64,000 bases of DNA. It comes from Allacma fusca. Its lineage: Eukaryota > Arthropoda > Collembola > Symphypleona > Sminthuridae. The stretch lies in the NCBI GenBank assembly GCA_947179485.1, contig OX359250.1, positions 22,880,887 through 22,944,886 on the forward strand. Direction: 5' to 3'. Each line of letters opens with the position of its first letter. The stretch's first letter is position 1. The translations under genes and the position numbers were made by a program. The notes below the pieces were generated by a model, which was given only the letters and a program-made list of their open reading frames with translations, made no database searches and had not been told where the DNA came from. This document shows, piece after piece, positions 24,668 through 37,347 of this stretch.

Positions 24668-24915
24668 CAGCTTGTTGACCAAAATATTTTTTTACTATTC
24701 CTAGAGATATGGCCAAAAAGTTTTTAAATCTCGCAGTTACTTGCTCAAAATATTTTTCCTCCGACCAGCAAGTTGGCTACAAATATTTTGACCAGTCCTA
24801 GGTAGTTGGTCACGAAATGTTTCCTTTCCTAGATAGTTGACCTAAACGTTTGACTTTTCCTATAGGTAGTTCACCAAAATATTCTGTTCTGCAACCGGAT
24901 AGTTGTCAACTATCA
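24668..24915. repeat. degenerate tandem repeat of roughly 33-bp units
   Basis: About seven diverged units of 30-36 bases follow one another. Each contains a variant of AGTTGACCAAAATATT followed by a CCTAGGT-like word. Examples start near 24668, 24746, 24769, 24805, 24836, 24868 and 24900. The repeat lies 240 bases beyond the foldback element, whose arms also contain TTGTTGACTATTC. Confidence 0.55.
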
Positions 24916-25564
24916 TGATAGATGCTAGATATTTTTTATAGCAAACAAAAATTGACCGTCCCAGGAGCATCCGTTGTTTTGGAATATTGCGTGTAGTCAC
25001 GTTTTGACCAACTGTCCACATAATCAAATTTGAAAATCAAACAGTCCACCGAGTCAACTTGATCCAATACCCTGGTTAGTTTAGCTAACAATCCTGGGTA
25101 GCAGGACCGGGAACCAACTTTTTGCACACCATATATAAGTCATAAAAGTTTTTACGATCCTTTCCTTTCCTACTGATGTTATGGTTAATGCTAGCAGCAG
25201 CAGCAGCAGTTAATACCTATTGTGCTTATTTTTACTGTACTCACGTCATCTGTTGCTACTGGTGACTTTCACTGCTTTTATTTTCCTGCGAATATTTTGT
25301 GCGTTACGTACGTTAGTAAAACTAATTTTACTCTGGAATGGTATTTTTTTAAACTACTCTGCGTTGTTTGGTAGCTGCTATCTGTGTCAGCATGACTATT
25401 AAGCATGACATTGCAAGAAAGTCTACATAGTTGGCTATGGTGTTAATACTCAAAGAAATTAGCAGTATCAAGTTTTTCATACAACTCTATGTATAGATTT
25501 ACTGACAAATAAACATTGGATAGATTATAATTGGTGGGTAAAGTTAGTTCATTGATTTTTAACT
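24916..25564. other. intergenic region downstream of APN-4
   Basis: This contains scattered AGTCAAC/GTTGAC words that look like decayed members of the preceding repeat, and a short (AGC)n tract at 25193-25208. There is no gene evidence. No polyadenylation signal for APN-4 close to its stop stands out. Confidence 0.35.
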
Positions 25565-28500
25565 TTAAGATGAATGAGCCATTAGCCAAGTTCGCATGTT
25601 GTCGTAATTGTTTACAATCCAGTTCTTGTTGTTGTCCATTGTAGCTAGAGAGGTATTCAGTAATCTGGCAATTGACTCAAGTTTGTTCTCATTTGTCGAT
25701 ATAAAACGGTTTATCTGTAGATTAAATGAATATACATGCTTAGGAAGGTTTCATTCGAGTACTAGTTACAACGTTTAGCCATCAATAATTTGTAAAAGTG
25801 GAATATTGTGTTTGTCGTAGAATTAAAGTTAAAACAATTCCGGTGCTTGAAAATGTGTACACGGTATACGGTAAAAACTTACATCCCCAATTTCCGAGCC
25901 AGAGCTCAAATAGCTGGCAAGGGTCGTTACAACACTCGATATAGATGTTACACCCAACCTGGAGAACAAGTCAATCGAACAAATGAATTCATATCATTGA
26001 ACAAGTAATAATTAAATAACTAACTCGATGAATACTATATAAACTCACCGTTCAATGAAAGTGTCGATTTTGTCACGCAAGCTGTCAATTACTATAGTGG
26101 TACCTAAAGTATTGCCTGCCACAGCTTGAATGGCTGCTAACCGGTGGGCATCCCGGATTGTTGATGGAGCCTGTAGAGCTGTGTCTATAAGTCTGGTCAA
26201 ATACAGGAGGATGTATAAAAGTATGACTTTGTGAATATTCCTCATTTTTTAGATCAAACTACTAAGTTCTATTTAAATTTATTTTTTTGTCATTTACTCG
26301 CGTAATCTGTTGGGCTCTTGGGAGCAAGCCAGTGCTCGCAGGAGACTCAGTTGCTCAGTGTCGGCGTCAGCTGTCCTGTAGCGTTCAAAAATGAAATTGA
26401 AAACTTCCTGTTTGTTGTCAGCATTGGCGACGGCAGTACAGTACACAAATGGACGAAGGTCTGGCTGCACGGTGAGGCTGGAACTATGAAGCCATGGGTA
26501 AATAAAAATGTTTTACTGGAGTTGAATGGATTCATCGTAATATTTCTCATTAATAATAATTATCGAAAATGCACAGTACACACAGACAGGTAGGGGTAAT
26601 TAAAATGGTGGTTTATAATATCTTACGGTCTTTGGGCAGGATTTTGTCTCCAGGCTTCCACCTGGGCCTTAGAAAAGTCCACACATTCTTTCAATCCGAG
26701 ATTGCAAGACCATTCAAATAATCTATTTCTTAACAAAATGACATCAGCTACTTTCTGGATATCTCCGGTAGCAGGTTCGATGTTAATTGCTAGTAGTGCG
26801 GGGCTCATGAGGTTACGAACGTATTTCTGCAATATGTTTACAAGCATAGCAATTTTAAACTAGAATATTTTTTTTTACTTATGTTGTGTATATATAAAGG
26901 TCTAAGGTCACGTAGTACTAATTACGCGGAAATAGTAAAATGCTCCAGTTCGGGACAATAGCCTGTAAGGGGTTGCCATATTAGTTACAAAAGTGGCCCA
27001 CGGGACTAAATTCCTTTCTTCTTTCAAATAGGTTGTTACGTCCAATCCTTGGGCAATTGGAACGTAACCTGAAGAATTTTTTAAATTATTAGTGTTTACT
27101 TTTATTTGAATTTTGTTTAATTATAAATAATTAAATTAGAGAGGAGTGCCGAGAATAAATATTCGTATTTAGTTGGGTTAGTTATTTAGTTCTGGTAGAT
27201 CAGAGTAGTAGGGAAGTTTGGGTACCTGCGAAGGCTAAGTTTAAGTTGTCATCAATAAGTGCACTGCGGGTTTTTTGATTCAATGCCTCCGGGTTTGATG
27301 ATAAGATGTTACGAATAAGCTGGAGTGATACTTGGTCATAGGAGACTCTGTAGTACCCTTTGGGAAATGTTTTGAAATTATTAATAATTTGATGGTACTG
27401 AGAATTCTCTGTAAATCCCTTTCCCTGAATTATTACTATTCTTTACCAATTTGTTCTGGATTGATGATTAGAAACTCATCAGTGGCTGGAGTGATGGTGA
27501 GTCTCAAAGGATTATTGTCGTTTACTAACCACTCAGCTGCTGTTGTGGGGTCGTATGGGGTTGAAGCTGTTTGGTAAGTTATTGGCACAAACCATTTGGT
27601 GTCTCCAGGTTGATAAACTCGACTGTCGTTGACAAATTGTTGCTGAAATTTTGCATTTGCATAATCAGATTATTAGCATGTGTAGTGTATAGTTGGGTTT
27701 GTTTGTACACTTCAGACCGGGTGAAAGTTCAAGGAATAATAAAAACGGAATAAAATGGAGGAGAAAGCAAGTGCTGGAATTGCTGGAACAGTATATAAAA
27801 CATAAACATGCGTGCCTGCGTTACGGTGATGACGTTAGCTGTATCTCCGCTTCTGGTCACAGTAATAAGTGGGAATCCTGATTGAAGAGACCATGAGTCA
27901 AGAATCTCCTTTGTGTTTCTGAGGGGAGGAAGTTTATCAGTTCCTTCTAAAATGTTGTGAAGGGCCGTAAATAACTCATCTTGTTCTGTATTTCCGGATT
28001 CACTGATCATAGACAAGACAAGACACCTCATGTAGCAACATTTTCATTTGATTGTCTAAACTAGTATGACGTGAAGTAGGACGTAAATATTTGGAGTCAG
28101 AGGTGTTTACAAATTACAAAGTCGTCACTTACTGGCGGTCCAAATATATTTTCATGGCGGCTTTGAAATAAGCTTCGGTCATAAATCCGTTGACCATTCG
28201 GAGGATAGATGCTCCTTTGTCGTAAGAGATTGTATCAAATCCCAATCTAGTTTCAGCCGGTGTGAGCAGCCCATCGTAATGTAAAGGGTGGGTTGTGCCA
28301 CGAACATCGGCTTGCATGGCATACTGTACGGAATCTACTACTACATAATCAGTCCAGCCATACTCGGGGTATACTCCGGTGCTGGCCAAGTTGGCAAAAT
28401 GCGTTGCAAACCCTTCGTTCAGCCAAATGTCATCCCACCATTTCATTGTTACTAGATTCCCGAACCATTGATGGGCCAGCTGAGATTTTTTAAGAACAGT

Positions 28501-30433
28501 TAGTTGGACATCGAAATAATCGTGTCTCCACCGGTCCACCCTAATTTACTGTATGAATGGTATTAAAAATAAACATAGCAATGGAAGCATGCATTTTGAA
28601 TTACCTCGTGAGCAATTGTGTTGGTCATGGTCCATTTTTCTTGAATTGTGGATTCTCCTTCAAAGTACATGAGTCGGACGATTCTAAACATAATTTTGAA
28701 CCACCATGCCATAATAACAACAAGTTGCAGAAGGGTAATCAGATTATTTATATAGCTATTCAGGTATGAATCTCCATCCCTCTTACTCTCTATCTTTCTC
28801 TGTGTCTGGTTATTTTACCTGTAAGTATTCAGCCCCCAGTTTTCCATAGCCCCGGCACTGAAATCATGAACAGCAAATTTGTCCATTTTGGAGAAGGTGT
28901 AAGGTTTTTGTAGGTAGTCCTCAAAGTATGCCATTACTGGAAAAAAAATACATCACCTGTATCACATGCAGAAATGTTTTCACAATTGTTTAAACCCCAT
29001 ATTGTTACATTATACATACAATTTGCACTCAAGTCTGCAGCGTATTTTCCACCATTTTGTGGTTCTGCCATCATTGGAGGAGGTCCCCAAATTGTAACAG
29101 GCTTGTTGAAAAGACCTGCAGAAGCCTCTTCCGAATCATAGTCAGAAACTGCAATTGCTACTAGGTAGGTTGACATTGGGTCGGTTTTCTTGTAAATATC
29201 CTTGTCCCAGGTAGGCTCACTGGAATTTGATTACGTATAAGTACAGCTTTATTTATTTTTTTAGATCATTCCTTCCGTTATTGTTTTAAAGAAGGGTACA
29301 AAGTCATGTATTAGAGTCCTATATTAAATTATTGAAGATATCCAACTCACACAGATTCTTCTGTTCTTTCCTTGTCCATATTTGACAGGGATTTGTAGCT
29401 TTTCTGCCTTAAAACGGAAATCATCCAAGTTGCTTTCAAGTCAGGTTCATCTAAACAAAAAATTAGCATAGTTAGTATTTATTTTCTCTGCTTTTCTGCG
29501 AGCCTGGGTTGGTTACTATTGATTAGGCTGTACCAAAACATGGTGTCATTCTGCGGGCATCCACACTCTCGAAATCCGTAAGGGCGTAGTACCTACACAT
29601 CACAAGCGGGGTTAAAAAGGTTTTGCCATTGCCAAGTAGTAATATCATTCTGAATTGGTGTCTACAGAGACGTAAGTTTATAAGTCATTATTGAATGCTC
29701 AATGAAGTTGTAGTACCTCGTTACCCCGGCTGAGTTTACGTATGAGCTCCTGTATAACCCGAAAGAGGTACTTCTCCCATCGGGGATGGGAGCAACAAAC
29801 GGTATTGTGAGGTCATAGTCTCCGGGAATTAAAGCTGTTCCTAGCAAGATGGTCACTGTCTGAGCTTCAGGGTCTGGTTCCAAACGTGTGACAGTGGATG
29901 CCACAGATCCGTTTAGAAATGAGACCTAATCCAGGTTGAGTAGGAAAAATTGCATTATTAATATCGTTTTGAAATTATAGAACTGTCCGGGAGAATCATC
30001 TACACTACCTACTGAGCCTATGGATAAGTATATATCTACTTATGGTTAGTATTGAAGACCTGTGACTGTATTGCAAACAAATTACCTGTGTTCCTGACTG
30101 AGTAATGTTAATAGTCTCGGAATGCAGCCTGATAGACTGTTGTGGGGCTGCTGTCGTTTCCACCCTTACTGTAATCTTTACTGTACCGGGAGCTGTGAAT
30201 TGTACGAATGGGGCTTCTGGTTCAAGTACGACGCGAATCTCTAGTTCATAATTAATTGGAATTACGTCCCTGCTCAATCTGAATTTTACCGGATCCGCTT
30301 CTGCCTGGATCCCATGGTACTTGGCACTTTTGATGTCGTAAAGGGGAGGGGCTGCATTACTAACGTTGATGCAGATACTAAGAGCAATGACGGCAAGTGT
30401 CAAGGCTCCCCCCAGTCCTAAATCTTTCCTCAT
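25565..30433 (-). CDS. APN-4: secreted M1 zinc aminopeptidase, most diverged of the four
   Basis: Seventeen exons join into about 948 residues: 30433-30086, 29925-29717, 29592-29534, 29450-29351, 29219-29020, 28936-28819, 28683-28605, 28479-28133, 28002-27816, 27642-27447, 27357-27226, 27068-26926, 26826-26627, 26483-26298, 26192-26049, 25958-25883, 25687-25565. The exon ending at 27816 may end at 27825 instead; both keep the frame. The signal peptide core is [33 protein letters not shown] (split between exons as HE and LAHQW), WLNEGFA and SYDKGAS are intact. It ends [10 protein letters not shown] with no GPI tail. Intron 1 has an ordinary GT donor, unlike the three paralogs, and several introns are placed differently, so it is the earliest branch of the array. 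A TATAAA on the - strand at 30581-30586 lies about 150 bases upstream of the start. Confidence 0.9.
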
Positions 30434-30580
30434 GCTGAGGCTTATTGGACTTGAAAAATTGGAACTGTTTTCTCTTTCTCTGCTAGAGCTACCGGAGAGA
30501 GAGAGAGAGAGACGGAGAAAGCTACTATTGCCCCAGTAACGATTCCAGTTTACTGTGGTGAGGGCGGGCGAGAGTTGCGA

Positions 30581-30586
30581 TTTATA
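30581..30586 (-). promoter_or_regulatory. candidate TATA box of APN-4
   Basis: TATAAA reads on the - strand within CTTTATAAATCGC, about 150 bases upstream of the APN-4 ATG. A transcription start some 30 bases downstream would leave a 5' UTR of roughly 115-120 bases that includes the GA-rich tract at about 30494-30520. This is inferred from position and motif only. Confidence 0.4.
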
Positions 30587-31846
30587 AAGAGTGGTCGCTG
30601 AAGCATTTGGCTTGGCTCATGATGCATCTGATTCTGATACTAATGTTATAAGATTTCCGTACAATTAGTGGCATTAATGTGTGAGGGTTCGGAAATCGAT
30701 ATGTGCATGTATGTCTAATTAATTGATGTACTATCACGGTCATGATTATAAAAATCCTTGATAATGAAAAGATAACTTGTGTGAACGGCTTTAGCCTGAA
30801 AGAGCTCAATGATAATCCTTTGGGGTTTAAACCACTTGAACTTAATCAAATGTAACAATTGCATTGTGCCCAGTACTTAGGTCTGGGTCCGTGGTGCCTT
30901 CCCACTATTTGGCAATATTTTGTTCAAGTCGGGTCAATTAATTAATGAGTTTTAAGTAGTCAGCATTGTAGGAATGTCGGGGTGTCATAATGGAATCACA
31001 TGAGCAGCACTGTGATAAAGATTTGTGTGTTGTCCATTTTTGTTAATAACTTTGATTTGCGTAATAATATAAACTTGAAATGTAACTTCCAAATGGCTGG
31101 TGCTGGTATTCAGCTTAGTATGATAACTGCTTGAATGACAGTTACAAAGAAAGCCTTGATCAAGGGGCATTGAAATATAAGTAATATTGAAACATAGTTT
31201 GATTGTGCATATGGAATTATTATAGTCAACTAATATTGTGTTTTACTGAAACACTGATACATATTTGTGCGGATTTACTGAAAAAAGTCGGATGCTTTTT
31301 CTGAACTGATGATTTACCTTTATCAGTTTATTAGTTGGAAAAAGAAGAAATTCAAACAGTCGTTGAGAAGAGAAATATCATAGATCTGGTTGAGAATTAA
31401 AACAATTGTAATAGTTAGTATTGTTGCGCCAGTAGGATAATAATGAGTTACATCAGTGTAATTTGATACGGGATGCATATGGCATGGCTGATGACGTTTT
31501 AATAGTTTACACAAAATTACATATGACTAGGATTTCCATAGAATTGTACAGTAAGGACACGAAGCACATAATAATTAAATACTTATTTTTAAAGTCCCGT
31601 GGGATTTTACGCCAGTATGTGAGTCAAGACTAGAAAACTAAGAATATGACGAGACAATTTGCGTAGGTTGTTGGTGGACTGCGATTGGTATCCCAGTAAT
31701 CAGGATTGAATGAAGAATGAGATGATGAGTTGATGAACAGGTTAAAAAAAGAAAGGAAACATTTTTAACTTTAAATTGATCACATGTATGAGATTTTATT
31801 GAGGAATAGCTTTATTGAGAATGCAAATGTGCAGGAAATACTTTCT

Positions 31847-31849
<3 letters not shown>

Positions 31850-31877
<28 letters not shown>

Positions 31878-31905
31878 ATATAATATTTATAATAATAGCA
31901 GTAAT
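31850..31905. repeat. (TAA)n microsatellite, interrupted
   Basis: Eight or more TAA/AAT units run together from 31850, then continue with interruptions. Confidence 0.8.
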
Positions 31906-32263
31906 AATAGGTACAGAAATATTAAAGCAATAACTTGAAAAATTATGCTTTTATAATTACACTAGAATGAAAATTTGTATATTTGTTGTGTGAATTTGAA
32001 TAATATATAATATATGATTTTATGTATGTAAATAGAACATTACTTGCGATACAATGATTAATTATTATGCCGTTTTAAGTTGTAAGTACAAGATCATATT
32101 CTGAAAATGCCGCATGTATGTAAATAAAATAATAAAAATAATACACGTATTTCAGTGTAGTATTTAATACGATGAATATGCTGAAATCATGTTTTGACGT
32201 AATATATATAAGTATATATGTGTTGTGGATATAGTATCTATGTATATATACACAATTATATGT

Positions 32264-32300
32264 AGTAATAATAATAATAATAATAGTAATAATAATTATA
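32264..32300. repeat. (TAA)n microsatellite
   Basis: A run of TAATAATAA units has one TAG interruption. Confidence 0.8.
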
Positions 32301-34167
32301 AACTCTTTATGAACCGAATTAAAAATAATAATTTGTTTAAATATTATGGAAACAACGAAAATACATACAATACATATATAATAGATATTTTTCTTAAAAT
32401 GCATATATAATCTTAATTGCTATTTTATAGAAATACATACTTCGACTTCGAGCGAGCATCTTTAATACAATTTCCCGTTTCAATTCAACATTAGGTTTGG
32501 TACAAAAAATGATATATTCAAAATAAGTAGCTTTTACTTACAATCAAACATTATATGATACATGTTATGGAATAAAATATGTTAAGTGTCTCAACTAAAC
32601 TTTCCCTACCATGCATACAGTTTATGTAGTAGTAGTCATAGACGCATGTAACAATAATAATAGCAATAATAATTTTTTGAAATTTCAACCTTGAAAGAAC
32701 TTGATACTCACTCAATGTGTAACAGTCCTGCATACTGTGTGAGTGAGTATATTTTATTTTCGACAGAAACGAAAAATAAGGGTAGCCTTCAACAAAACTT
32801 CGAAGGTCGATAACGTATTCTGGCTCTCTTTCGGAGAAATTTTTTTAAGGCTATCTAGAGAAACATTGGTACATATACATATTTTGAATTTCATGCTTTA
32901 GAATATATATTTATATATATACAACAATGCAAGAAAATGCTGTATATATATATACTTAATCGTACTTTCTGGGAGTAAAAGTAGCTTGAAAGTTGACATT
33001 GTTTCAAAAAATCTATGATGATGTTGAAGAGTCTTTTTTAGTAAATGAATTTTTTTCTCTAAAGTATGTTTATATATTCTATGTCTTATCATGTATACAT
33101 AGGTAAATAAATTCTTTGCCTTTTCTACTCCTCAATCTATAGACACTGACAAAAGTTCGTCTTTTTTGGTTTCTTAAATTTATTAAGGTTCATAATTTCC
33201 CGACGCATATAGAACTGTCTTGTTATCAACAATGCGGGTAAAGGAGGTTGTTTTCATGAGTATATTTCGTTAATAAGCTGCAATATTTCATCAAAATGGT
33301 TAATATGGTTGTGGATCAAGTATGTGAATATAACACAGATAATAGGTAAGTATTTTGAGTCATGTGAAGAGAAATGATTTTTTGACTAAAAACTATAATC
33401 ATAATTATTTATATTTATAATAATAATAATAAATTGTAGGTATTGTATGTATCATGAAATGCACGCCTTTGCCAGCTCGGCGATGCTCTCTTTGAGTGGC
33501 AACAAAACTTATTCATAATAATTAGAGACTATATTTATATAATATAATATATATATGTGTATATGAATATATGGTACGTAAAAACGATTGAAAGTTTTGA
33601 CAAAAAGACTTACTATTATAGTGTAAACTAACAACCTCTTTGGGATTTATATCATATTCCGTGCTTGACACAGTCAAATACGTGCAACATAACTGCCTTC
33701 TAGTCTATAGTATTACAGACTTTTTTTTTAGAAAAAAATCATGTACACACTACACAAAATGCGTGATTGTATCAACTATATGTAATATTATAACTCTTAG
33801 AAGTAATATTGTGATAATCAAATCGTAAAGACTTTACAATATCAGTAAATTGTCACAAGTTTTGAATGCATAAATGTTATATCATGATGTTCCATTTTGG
33901 GGGTCCTCTTTTTTTTGGAATTACCAAAGGACTGTGATGATGATTACGTATGTAACTAAAAACAGCTCTAAAATATATTAAAACTTTGTCTCCTACAGAT
34001 TTCAAATTTGTAAGGATAATTATACGTAACTATGAAGTAAAAAAAAAGTACTGGTGTACTTTTAAAAATGTGTGAGCGTGGTTGGCGTGGTAGTATTATT
34101 TATGTATGTATGTAGTAATAATAATAACAGACGTGTACACGTAAGTACCGTATGAGTCCCTCGTAAA

Positions 34168-37100
34168 TTACAAATAGCTGAAGTCAAATTGAGACAAATC
34201 TTTGTAAAAAAAGTTGCTATTTACAGGGTCGACAATGTCCGACTGGGCGTATGAAGGTGCATTAAGGACATTAGAGGCAGCTGTAATAGGGCTGTCGTAT
34301 GATACAGAAGCACTGTTCGTTGATGATGGTGTTGAATAAGGCGGTGAAACATTAGTAGGGATTGCAACAGACGTATTATTCGTGTCATTTTGAGGAGCCA
34401 CTGTCCAGTACTGATGCTCCGGCTCGGGATGGTGTATATGATAACTAGGTTCACCTCCCGAAGTTGAGTAAATGGAACTTGAGTATTGAACAGTTTCGGA
34501 ATTCTCTCCACCACAAGACTCGTCGTAACGGAGTGTGGCTTGCATGGAATGATTTTGATCCGGATTATCCGTTTCAATTTTGATAGGGGTCCCTTGAGAA
34601 GGATGAGCAAATTCATAAACCATGTTGGAGTTCTGGGTAGAGTCGGGAGGTGAGGAGGCCAAGTTGGACAAAGGAAGGGTCATGTAAGTCGGAGGAGCCG
34701 CTCGAGCTTCGTAGGAATCCTCTGTGTAATACTGAGGTTGGGAAACATGAGACTGTTGCTGCTGAGGATGAGATGACAGCATATTGTTATGAGAAATAAC
34801 AGTGTTTTGTTGAGTATAATCATTGATGACGTTGATGTTCCCTTTGGATTTGGGATAGACAATGACGTTCTGACTTCTGTGATACAGATCCATGTCTGGT
34901 GGGGATGAAGTCGATGATGCTTTGACAATCACGTTGTGATTTCGGTTGGTGCTCACATAGTGTTGATGAAGGCTTCCAGCCGGACTTGCAGGCACATGCA
35001 CGGTGACTGGTAAATGTGAGTACTCGAGAGGGGAGCTGGAACCTTTTGGACTGGGACTCATGATAATTTTCCGGTCCTGATCAACGCCGAGTGATCCTCC
35101 GATGTTGCTGGCAGTACTCACAATGACTGATTTGTTGTTGTTTCGGGGATTGGAATTAGCTTTGGAATTATTGGAGGATGAAATGCTATTATTTGCACTA
35201 CGTTTTTTGTTGTAGTTGGTGTTATTAGTGGACTTGATGATGGTTCGTTTGTTGTCGTTAATGTCAGGGGGAGGATTATTTTTCTTGTTATTTCTTTTCT
35301 TTTTCGGTGGATTGGAATCAATTTGATTTTGCTGCACTTGTTGTCCGTTATTGTTTGAAGGGTCGAAGGTAGCCGTACTAGTTTCGCCATTTTTCACCAA
35401 AATAGGATTTTGTGTCGGACCTGCCGCAGTACTGGCATCACCATTCATGAACATATATTTGTGCACATTCTTGACATGTTTCCTTCTGTTGGAGCGGTCA
35501 CGGAATTTCTTTCCACAAATATCACAAAGATAGGGCAACTCGTTTGAGTGAAGGAGCATATGATTTTTCAGAGATTCTTTATAAATGAAGGATTTTTCAC
35601 AGATTTCACAAGTATATTTTTTATCCCGCGTGTGTGTTCGAAGATGAGCTTTCAAATTATTTTTAAAAAGAAATGTACGACCACAGTGTTCACATTTAAA
35701 ATTACCTTGCGGCTTGTCTTTACTGTTTGCTGATGTCTTCGTTGTTGAAGGGTTTAAAGGCGAGTAAGTGTGGGACATGTTGGATAGTTGCGTCGGTTGA
35801 GACTGTGGAGTTGACATACCACTAGACTGAGTATTATTGTTACTGTTACTATTATTATTGTTGTTGTTGTTGTTATTATTATTATTAATATTATTATTAT
35901 TTGGACCACTACTGGTATTTGTCGTGTTCATCACTTGATCAGGGTGTTTTCTTTTCATATGATACCGAAGATTGACTCTTTTGGAAAAACCACTGGGGCA
36001 GAAATCGCACAAGAATTTCTTTGGATTGTCACTATGAATTTTCATATGGTTGGTAAGGTTTGACTTCTCCTTGAATTTCTGACCACATGCGGGACAGTTG
36101 TGAGTTACTTCAGGAGTGGTGTGCGATGCCAGATGTGAGTCCAAACTTCCCCTGTAAGACAATAATGAGGTCCGCATAAATATTTAATTAATGGGCCGTT
36201 ACTTTGAAATCTTTATAAGACCACGATATGTATTTTCACCTTAATTACACTTTTCAATGAAATTTTGATTATTATTGCTTGCTGCATTGCGCTACTACTA
36301 TAAACGAATCAACGGAATGACTCAATCATAGAAAATAATTTTCACGTAATTTAAATTGTGTGTAAACATAGGCAATGGACAAAGACTCTCCCCCCAAGTA
36401 CACATATATGCTATTCCACAGACGACCCTGTCACTACTACTAATACTTATCACCACCACCACCAACTATACTACTTAACTTACTACTAATGCTACGACGT
36501 CCCGAATTTTCATCAAACTTCTTCCCTCACTCCATAGCCCCGTATATGCTCACATCCATGATTAATATTAATGCCTTTATGTATCATTAATACCCACTTA
36601 AAAATTCCTCCACTTCAATTTTAAAACTCTATTTTCCCATTTATATTTCCCAAGTTTATCTGAACTTAATTACTCTTTAAATACTTAATGATCTCTTTTT
36701 CCTTACACTGGTAAAATCAAGTGAACCCCGTTATTATATTCATTAATTTCCGAGTGGGGTACACACACACATCTAACTTTTCTCAAACATTTCCATATGC
36801 GAGACGCAGCTGCAATAAAAACAATAGATATTCCATATATTAAAAACGAATCCACGGTTAATGTAGTAGTATTATAGTATCTCCGACAATTCATCTAGAG
36901 CTTCATGCAAGTACCCTCATCCATACCATAATAAACCTCGTTTTAATCCATTTTTGATTGATTAATGACATGAATTTAAAATTTTCCGTTTCTGCCCCTG
37001 CAAATCTCTAATTACGACGGAGTGACATTATGAAATAATTACAAACAACCCAGTAACATCCAGTAATTGATATCTGTTGAGAATATAATATGCTCCTCGC

Positions 37101-37299
37101 TCCCTGTTCCTACACACAATTAAAAACTTTTCACGTTCATGACAGAAGAGGTGCACTTGTTATTACTGCTACTAGTCCTTTTATAATAATTCCCGTGGAC
37201 TTTGAGAACTACTACTGCCTTCAAACTTCAATTAATACTTCGTCTTTCGTCTATATTCGTCTATATATATATATATATATATATATATCACTATATGAG

Positions 37300-37347
<48 letters not shown>

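Larger units (their letters stand above)
30587..34167. other. AT-rich intergenic region, probably including the zinc-finger gene 3' UTR
   Basis: No gene is supported. The stretch becomes very AT-rich from about 31.8 kb, with ATA/TAA trinucleotide runs at 31850-31905 and 32264-32300 and TA-rich runs near 32210, 32905, 32945 and 33540. The part nearest 34167 would be the 3' UTR of the zinc-finger gene. Short ORFs here consist of low-complexity Ile/Tyr/Asn codons. Confidence 0.45.

Noticed and set aside
24668..24915. Repeat array considered as a CRISPR array
   Set aside because: Units are degenerate, contiguous without unique spacers of fixed size, and lie in a eukaryotic genome.
32075..32410. 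ORFs of 60-109 codons on both strands
   Set aside because: They consist of Ile/Tyr/Asn runs from TA and TAA repeats and are low complexity.
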